Position numbers and translations under genes: made by a program. Below, piece after piece: positions 6,246 to 10,770 of a stretch of 10,770 nt of DNA (position 1 is the stretch's first letter; every line of letters begins with the position of its first letter). Below the pieces are notes generated by a model. It worked only from the letters and a program-made list of their open reading frames with translations. It did not search any database and had not been told where the DNA came from. This DNA comes from a bacterium (GTDB lineage: Bacteria; Spirochaetota; Spirochaetia; JABEVK01): assembly GCA_021781625.1 (NCBI GenBank), contig JAJXWL010000044.1:1-10770 (forward strand), given 5' to 3'.

Positions 6246-8456
6246 TTAACTTAGTCCAGCTAGGCCGAAGCTGGCCAAACGCCGTTCGTAGAGTTCGAGA
6301 ACTTTCCACTCTACAATGGGAATACGCCGAATTTCTTGCCCCGACAAAACCAAACCGCGCGAGTCCTCGCGGGCCCTTACCGTCACATTGCCCTTGCCGC
6401 GAAAGAACAAACTCTCTTCACCGCACACCCCACCAGGCCCCAAAGTTTCAAAGACCTCGTCTTCGAAGGACAGCTCCAAAGTCCCTGTCTCCAAGACAAA
6501 AAGGAAAGGTAAGCTAAAATCCACGACCTCTTCTAAAAGGGTACCGGCTGTTATTTCGAGAGCTTTGGCAGTGCGGGCCAGCCCCATTTGACGAATGGAA
6601 GACAGGGATTCTCCAAACATTTCTGTGGCCTGCAAAAACAGGGTCACCCGTGAAACACGTTTTAACTCTTCGATGTCCGTATTCCGCCGAGCAAAGATCA
6701 CAAAAACTTCGCGAGGAATCTCGAGAACCGTGACAAAGCTTTTCGCTCGCCAGGTCAAATGGGCATCATGCCCTGTCAGCACCGAAAGCTCACCGATCAA
6801 AGTTCCCGCCGAAAGTAGCGTTAAGGCCCCAGAGGCGGCATCGACGGCTTCGGCAACTCCGGTAACCACCAACAGAACTTGCTCAAAGGGTTCCCTTTTT
6901 CGCTGGAGGACAGTGCCTAAGCTGTGTTCCACGAGGTTGCCGTTTAACAAGAGCCCTAACTCATAATCGGGAGCATCGGGAAAGTAGGCCCTCAGGTAAG
7001 TTTCGGCAAGGCGGATACGATAATCTTGCCGGGCGGGAATCAACACATCGTGAACACCAAACGCCGCTTCGGTGCCAATTTCTTTTTCTCGGGGTGTCAA
7101 TTCCCGCGCAGTATGAGCCAACACCATTTTGCCCGAGGTATCGTTGGCAAAGTCTTCGGCGTCGCCATGAATCATGCCACCGCCAATGTCGATTTTTTTG
7201 AGGTCAGCGGGTTCACGCAACTTTTGGCAAAAGTCCTGATAAAGCTGTCGAGAATAGCCATTTGCCGTGGGGTCCTCTAACAGCATGGGTTTGAGCACCG
7301 AAGTGGCGGCAATATCGGCGAGGTGAGCGTACGACTTTGAGCCCCCCTGCCACGCCGCCCGAAAAAAGAACAGGTTGGTTTCGACCGGGTGCGGCGACCA
7401 TACCGGCATTACAGATAAGCCTTCCACGTCGTTCCACTCATCGATTCGCAAGTCATGGTACTCAAAAGTTCCGCTAAAACTCCGCTCTGACACCCCCATG
7501 AGGGCTGCCATTTTTTTCATGATGGAAGAGCGCACCAGCTTGGTCGCATAGTACTTGATTTTTCGATCGGTACGGGCCAAGGTCGGCAGACCGGCAAAGT
7601 GGTCATCATGACCATGCGTCTGAAAAACGCCTTCAATTTCGTTAACGCTGACCCCCACAGCAGTCAACGAGGCCATAATGTTAGGCCCGGCATCTATAAG
7701 ATACAACCGGCCTTGAAACTGCAATAAGCTACCCAAACAAGGACGGTTGGTGTCCCAGCCGTCCCCCTCCCCCAAATGCACCACCGAGAAGTACTCGCGT
7801 CGAAAACGAGTCACCCCCAGCCGGACAGCCGGCTCGTAGGTTACGCCTGGGGCTAGGTTCAAGTCCACCGTTAATTCTTGCTGGTCCGTCACAAAGGTAA
7901 AACGGTTGACCCCATCGCGGCGAACCTTCAAACCTGGCCGGACTTCAACCGATTCCCCGTCTAAAGGACAAAATTCTAAAAGTTCTTCAGACTGCCGGAT
8001 TTTTCCGAAGGCAAACCAGCGTTTTTCACGGACAATTTCGGCGGCAAATTCTTCGGGTATCCCGCAAGAACGAATTTCATCGGAATCTGCCAAGCCATAC
8101 GTCCCTCGAAAAACGTACTCACTAAGGGAGTGGATGCCGCGAGAATGGCCAATGATCACGGGCCGATTTCCGTCGTTGCGAGGGTGTTTGGGCAAAATCA
8201 TGCCTTGACGGTAGAACATCTGGAGAAGCGGAAACTCGGCCAAGTTGCAAAACTGACCATTTTGGGTGGCTAAATCCGAAAGAAGGATGGCGTTGGGACC
8301 CGATTCACACTTTACGCCGCCCACTTCGATTTCACGGATTAAGCCCCTCCGCATCAGAAGTTTGGTCACATCGGGCGGGCAACCACACAGCACCGACAAA
8401 CCATGTTCGGGGATAAGAACATAATAGACTCCCGGTACTACGGTGATCAGCTCCAT
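6246..8456 (-). CDS. Metallo-beta-lactamase-fold protein with tandem cyclic-nucleotide-binding-like domains
   Basis: The ATG at 8456 sits six bases from a perfect GGAGG (8463-8467) and gives 736 residues; a GTG at 8462 abuts the GGAGG and is less likely. Residues 1 to about 220 form a domain I do not recognise. An MBL fold follows, with LYLIDAGPN (261-269) and the metal-binding HGHDDH (H281, H283, D285, H286). Likely further ligands are H366, D391, H440 or H458. This is the fold of phosphodiesterases, RNase Z and other hydrolases; the substrate cannot be read from sequence. Two CNB-like domains follow at about 500-600 (GELSVLTG near 555) and 610-720 (GEESLFF near 679). Neither has the Pro-Arg of a normal cAMP phosphate-binding cassette. 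There is no signal peptide or helix-turn-helix, so it is probably cytosolic. It is the first gene of the minus-strand run and is divergent from the cation exporter. Confidence 0.85.
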   Translation of the reverse strand: MELITVVPGVYYVLIPEHGLSVLCGCPPDVTKLLMRRGLIREIEVGGVKCESGPNAILLSDLATQNGQFCNLAEFPLLQMFYRQGMILPKHPRNDGNRPVIIGHSRGIHSLSEYVFRGTYGLADSDEIRSCGIPEEFAAEIVREKRWFAFGKIRQSEELLEFCPLDGESVEVRPGLKVRRDGVNRFTFVTDQQELTVDLNLAPGVTYEPAVRLGVTRFRREYFSVVHLGEGDGWDTNRPCLGSLLQFQGRLYLIDAGPNIMASLTAVGVSVNEIEGVFQTHGHDDHFAGLPTLARTDRKIKYYATKLVRSSIMKKMAALMGVSERSFSGTFEYHDLRIDEWNDVEGLSVMPVWSPHPVETNLFFFRAAWQGGSKSYAHLADIAATSVLKPMLLEDPTANGYSRQLYQDFCQKLREPADLKKIDIGGGMIHGDAEDFANDTSGKMVLAHTARELTPREKEIGTEAAFGVHDVLIPARQDYRIRLAETYLRAYFPDAPDYELGLLLNGNLVEHSLGTVLQRKREPFEQVLLVVTGVAEAVDAASGALTLLSAGTLIGELSVLTGHDAHLTWRAKSFVTVLEIPREVFVIFARRNTDIEELKRVSRVTLFLQATEMFGESLSSIRQMGLARTAKALEITAGTLLEEVVDFSLPFLFVLETGTLELSFEDEVFETLGPGGVCGEESLFFRGKGNVTVRAREDSRGLVLSGQEIRRIPIVEWKVLELYERRLASFGLAGLS

Positions 8457-8462
8457 GAACAC

Positions 8463-8467
8463 CCTCC
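8463..8467 (-). promoter_or_regulatory. Shine-Dalgarno GGAGG that decides the MBL/CNB gene start
   Basis: CCTCC on the plus strand is GGAGG on the coding strand. It lies six bases from the ATG at 8456 but directly touches the GTG at 8462, so the ATG is preferred. It is the strongest ribosome-binding site in the window. Confidence 0.75.
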
Positions 8468-8476
8468 GCTGGTATG

Positions 8477-8505
8477 ATTGTCAACGCTTTTCGTAAAGTA
8501 TGCAA
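8477..8505 (-). promoter_or_regulatory. weak sigma-70-like promoter for the MBL/CNB gene
   Basis: On the minus strand TTGCAT (8505-8500) and GACAAT (8482-8477) are separated by exactly 17 bases. They would start transcription about 15 bases ahead of the ATG, leaving the GGAGG in the leader. The hexamers match the consensus at three and four of six positions, so this is only the best visible candidate. An apparently perfect TTGACA (8484-8479) overlaps it but has no -10 before the gene. Confidence 0.25.
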
Positions 8506-8534
8506 CCCCGCTCGCGATTCCTTCTCAAAACACG

Positions 8535-8540
8535 TATACT
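8535..8540 (+). promoter_or_regulatory. -10 element (TATACT) of a probably leaderless cation exporter gene
   Basis: TATACT matches TATAAT at five of six positions and ends six bases before the ATG at 8547. Transcription from it would start at or next to the start codon. No -35 hexamer is visible 16-18 bases upstream, and there is no purine-rich ribosome-binding site before the ATG, which agrees with a leaderless message. Confidence 0.4.
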
Positions 8541-8546
8541 GCGCTT

Positions 8547-9503
8547 ATGAGCCCCAGTCCTTCCGCTAGTCACCTGGATGCTGACGAACAAAAACGCCTG
8601 AGACGAATTGCCGTGGTTTCCTGGATCAGTATTGTCGCCAACGCCCTTTTGGCAACAGCAAAAATTCTGATTGGCTTAACCGCCGGTTCTTGGGCGGTCG
8701 TCGGGGATGGTATTGATTCCTTTGGTGATATTCTTTCTTCGATCTTAACTCTGATCACCAGCCTGATCATTGCCCGTCCCCCCGATCGCCGCTTTCCCTG
8801 GGGGAGGCAAAAAGCAGATACCGTTTCGACCAAACTCTTGTCGTTTGTCATTTTCTTTTTTGGGGCCCAACTGTCCTATTCTTCCTTTCTTAGCCTCATT
8901 CACCATGAAGTACGACCAATTCCCGAAACAGCCGCTTTTGTCGTGACCGGCATTTCGATTGTGGCGAAAGTTCTGTTGTCTTTGTATTTATTTCGAGCGG
9001 GAAAAACCAGCGGTTCCGCCATGTTGATAGCCAACGCCAAGAATATGCGCAACGACGTGGTCATTTCTGTGGTGGTTTTGTTAGGCTTAGCGTTTACCTG
9101 GATCTTAGGGGTCGGGACCATCGACATGATTTTTGCCTTTTTAGTGGGCCTGTGGATCATGCGAACCGCCGTCTCGGTGTTTATGGAAACCAACACGGAA
9201 CTTATGGATGGTTTGGACGACAAATCGGTCTACTATCAGGTTTTTGATGCGGTTCAAGCGGTTCCTGGGGCACTGAACCCTCACCGGGTCCGTATCCGGA
9301 AATTTGCCCACTACTATTTGGTCGATTTGGACATCGAGGTGGACCCCACTCTCACCATCGCCGAAGCGCATCAGATCAGCCAAAGGGTTGAAGAATCCAT
9401 CAAAAAGCGCTTGCGAAACGTCTATGACATCATGGTCCATGTTGAGCCCTTGGGAAACGTTGAACGCAGTGAACGTTATGGTTTAACGAGAGAAGAATTG
9501 TAA
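8547..9503 (+). CDS. Cation diffusion facilitator exporter, probably manganese/iron type
   Basis: The 318-residue product is a full cation diffusion facilitator, an inner-membrane antiporter that exports divalent metals in exchange for protons. Six membrane segments are visible (about 22-47, 52-76, 94-114, 128-149, 168-189 and 191-212), followed by a cytoplasmic C-terminal domain (about 225-303) with HRVRIRKFAHYY and a closing IMVHVEP. The transport-site motifs are D57xxxD61 in segment 2 and N166xxxD170 in segment 5. Zinc transporters normally carry HxxxD or DxxxD in segment 2 and HxxxD in segment 5; bacterial manganese members carry Asn/Asp sites. The usual YGH motif is PWGR here (84-87). 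I therefore favour Mn or Fe over Zn, by inference. The ATG at 8547 is chosen over an upstream TTG at 8478, whose extra 23 residues look non-coding. Its end overlaps the convergent neighbour by 28 bases. Confidence 0.93.
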   Translation: MSPSPSASHLDADEQKRLRRIAVVSWISIVANALLATAKILIGLTAGSWAVVGDGIDSFGDILSSILTLITSLIIARPPDRRFPWGRQKADTVSTKLLSFVIFFFGAQLSYSSFLSLIHHEVRPIPETAAFVVTGISIVAKVLLSLYLFRAGKTSGSAMLIANAKNMRNDVVISVVVLLGLAFTWILGVGTIDMIFAFLVGLWIMRTAVSVFMETNTELMDGLDDKSVYYQVFDAVQAVPGALNPHRVRIRKFAHYYLVDLDIEVDPTLTIAEAHQISQRVEESIKKRLRNVYDIMVHVEPLGNVERSERYGLTREEL

Positions 9504-10216
9504 GGCTTGAGGTCCTTTAGCCGAAAATCGCTTAAGATTCTCTCAACTAAGGCCTTGGAACGCTGTAAAAGCTCGTCTTTCTCGGAATCTAGGGGGGTCA
9601 AAACGCCTTGAAGGCCATGCCAAAATGCCGCCCCCAACAACAAGCAACGATTTTGGGCTTTGGCAATCTGCGAGGCAGGAGCTTGGGAACGGTAAAACGT
9701 CACATAGGCCTCTAATTCCTTAGGAAGCTTTTCTTGCCAAGGGATCAAAACCGTAAGTTCCTGATCCAAACGAGACCATTCCTTTGGAATTCGAGGTTTC
9801 AAGATTATGCTTAACGAAGGCCAAACCTGGCGAGAAAACCAAGCCAAAGTCCCGTAAAGTTTATCAACGTCGGGACTCAACTGGGGATCGGCTGGTAAAC
9901 CCAGGGCGGGGTAGCCTTGAATGCGTTGGCGCAGTTTTTCAATCACCCGATCTGCGTACGAAACGACGGGTTTCGGCTCAGGAGCGGGACCCGCCTCCAG
10001 AGCTTGCTGAGCTTCACGCAGGAGTTCTTTGACAACCTGGATTTCAACGGCGAGAAAACTTTCAAGGTCTCGCCCCCGGCGCAACGCCTCGGACCAGCGT
10101 TGTTCAAAGGCCTTTTTCCGGGCCGGGGGCTGAAAATAGTGGACAATATAATGGTCATATTCTTCTCGGATCTTGGCGATGGCCTGATCAATTTCGAATG
10201 GTTTGAGTCGCTTCAT
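9476..10216 (-). CDS. Conserved-looking hypothetical protein, mostly helical
   Basis: I do not recognise this 246-residue protein. It is charged and largely alpha-helical: helices rich in Arg, Lys and Glu run from 5 to 75, then a Pro/Ala-rich linker (about 75-85, GPAPEPKP), then a second helical half. It contains several Trp residues and a more hydrophobic stretch near 190-210 (RCLLLGAAFWHGL). There is no signal peptide, convincing membrane segment or catalytic motif, so a cytoplasmic structural, adaptor or nucleic-acid-associated role is possible but unproven. An AGGGG nine bases before the ATG is an acceptable ribosome-binding site. Base composition matches the neighbours, arguing for a real gene. 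The start codon sits in the loop of a small perfect hairpin (10206-10221). The 3' end overlaps the cation exporter tail to tail, with no terminator between them. Confidence 0.75.
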   Translation of the reverse strand: MKRLKPFEIDQAIAKIREEYDHYIVHYFQPPARKKAFEQRWSEALRRGRDLESFLAVEIQVVKELLREAQQALEAGPAPEPKPVVSYADRVIEKLRQRIQGYPALGLPADPQLSPDVDKLYGTLAWFSRQVWPSLSIILKPRIPKEWSRLDQELTVLIPWQEKLPKELEAYVTFYRSQAPASQIAKAQNRCLLLGAAFWHGLQGVLTPLDSEKDELLQRSKALVERILSDFRLKDLKPYNSSLVKP

Positions 10217-10221
10217 CGACT
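10206..10221 (-). promoter_or_regulatory. hairpin presenting the start codon of the 10216-9476 gene
   Basis: On the coding strand AGTCG-ATGAAG-CGACT forms a perfect 5-bp stem whose six-base loop begins with the ATG. The AGGGG ribosome-binding site (10230-10226) lies just outside. The hairpin is small, so a regulatory role is speculative. Confidence 0.3.
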
Positions 10222-10669
10222 ATCGCCCCTCGCTTTTTTTCTGGACGTCATGAAGCCCCAGTGATCTGCCCTATTGAACTGACTGATAGGTTATTATGAT
10301 AAAAGTCCAGGAGTTACCCTTGGTTTGATCAGGTTCAACAAAGCAGGATCAGGCTTTATCCCATTCTCAGGCTACTTGCCTGGTAGAGAAAGTGCAATAG
10401 CATTCATGGTCACTCGTTAGCTGTGGTTTGTCTTGAAAAGTAAGATAAAACCCCGTTGGATCTGTGAACTCTCGATGTTGAGTCTCAAGGGCCACCAAAA
10501 CCAACAACGGTTCAAAGTGAAGGCTTGGACAGGGTTTGAGGGGCCGGGGTAGGAGCAACTTTGGTTATTTACCGGCGTTCATGGTCCTTAGAAGTTCTAT
10601 GTCCTTGCGTAGAATGTCGTTGACATTTGTTTTCAATCTGCCCCCAATTCACTAGGAGCTGAAACCTGC
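10222..10669. other. about 450-base intergenic region with multiple hairpins and no clear gene
   Basis: No frame here has both a good start and protein-like composition. On the plus strand I see AAAGC/GCTTT (10340-10344/10353-10357) and TTCTC-AGGC with TACTT loop and GCCT-GGTA-GAGAA (10364-10390). Also present are CCTAT/ATAGG (10270-10274/10286-10290) and CCGTTG pairing with CAACGG across about 45 bases near 10453 and 10504. The minus strand between 10370 and 10310 carries three words recalling a thiamine-pyrophosphate riboswitch, discussed in the findings. A CATAAT (10298-10293, minus) could be a -10 for the 10216-9476 gene, giving a leader of about 70 bases, without a good -35. A perfect TTGACA (10620-10625, plus) has no convincing -10 partner. 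Confidence 0.5.
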
Positions 10670-10770
10670 ATGCCATCCTTGAAGAAGCTTGTCTTATTTT
10701 GGAAACGCACCTCTCGGATTATCAAATTTTCCGTCAGTCTTTCCGCCAAATTGTTCAACAAGTTGATTAA
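10670..10770 (+). CDS. possible gene start, unknown product (runs off the right edge)
   Basis: An ATG at 10670 opens a frame that stays open for 33 codons to the window edge. AGGAG (10654-10658) lies 11 bases upstream, a slightly long but usable spacing. The peptide begins MPSLKKLVLFWKRTSR and stays basic and hydrophobic (Lys, Arg, Leu, Phe, Ser). That could be a membrane-proximal or amphipathic N-terminus, but it is too short to assign. A perfect -35 hexamer TTGACA (10620-10625) lies upstream without a good -10. Codon choice is uninformative at this length. Real but partial is my best reading; chance is possible. Confidence 0.4.
   Translation, partial: MPSLKKLVLFWKRTSRIIKFSVSLSAKLFNKLI

Noticed and set aside
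8457..8462. GTG start for the MBL/CNB gene
   Set aside because: The GGAGG touches this codon directly, leaving no spacing, whereas the ATG at 8456 has an ideal six-base spacing.
8478..8546. 23-codon N-terminal extension of the cation exporter from a TTG
   Set aside because: It has no ribosome-binding site, the added residues are not family-like, and the ATG at 8547 has a -10-like element at leaderless distance.
10205..10237. plus-strand terminator made of AGTCG/CGACT followed by a T-run
   Set aside because: About 10 bases separate the stem from the seven Ts, the stem is only 5 bp, and no plus-strand gene ends just before it.
10367..10558. 63-codon minus-strand frame in the right intergenic region
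   Set aside because: It begins at a TTG with no ribosome-binding site, its composition is not protein-like, and it overlaps the hairpins listed for the region.

Overview
The window is bacterial chromosomal DNA of moderate GC content, tightly packed with intact genes. I see no insertion sequence, phage gene, CRISPR array, tRNA or rRNA. The lineage cannot be fixed from the sequence. A CheY-type receiver preceded by a sigma-54-like promoter, and a large protein joining a metallo-beta-lactamase (MBL) fold to cyclic-nucleotide-binding (CNB) domains, make me think loosely of spirochaetes or a deltaproteobacterium-like group. That is an impression only.

Layout, left to right. Positions 1-102 hold the N-terminus of a CheY-like response regulator that reads leftward out of the window. 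An AT-rich control region follows (103-294), with a good sigma-54 promoter match next to the start codon. Next is a hairpin terminator (295-363). It closes a minus-strand run of four genes, given here in transcription order: an MBL/CNB protein (8456-6246), an Er-VIT1 family iron/manganese exporter (mbfA, 6205-5249), sbcD (5245-4028) and sbcC (4031-387). mbfA and sbcD are 3 bases apart, and sbcD and sbcC overlap by 4 bases, so these three are probably one operon. A 40-base gap after the MBL/CNB gene may hold a promoter of its own. Divergent from this run is a cation diffusion facilitator (8547-9503, plus strand), whose metal-site residues (DxxxD and NxxxD, no histidine) suggest manganese or iron rather than zinc. 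Its 3' end overlaps, tail to tail, an unrecognised helical protein on the minus strand (10216-9476). The last 550 bases hold a mostly non-coding stretch with several hairpins and thiamine-box-like words, then the start of a possible plus-strand gene at 10670.

How the genes may work together (inference): two divergently arranged metal exporters stand beside SbcCD, a nuclease that uses manganese, and beside a putative nucleotide-sensing MBL protein. This reads as a metal-homeostasis and DNA-damage neighbourhood, with iron detoxification limiting oxidative breaks and SbcCD processing broken or hairpin ends. The least described parts are the MBL/CNB protein, whose two CNB-like domains lack the usual phosphate-binding arginine, and the physical coupling of mbfA to sbcDC.
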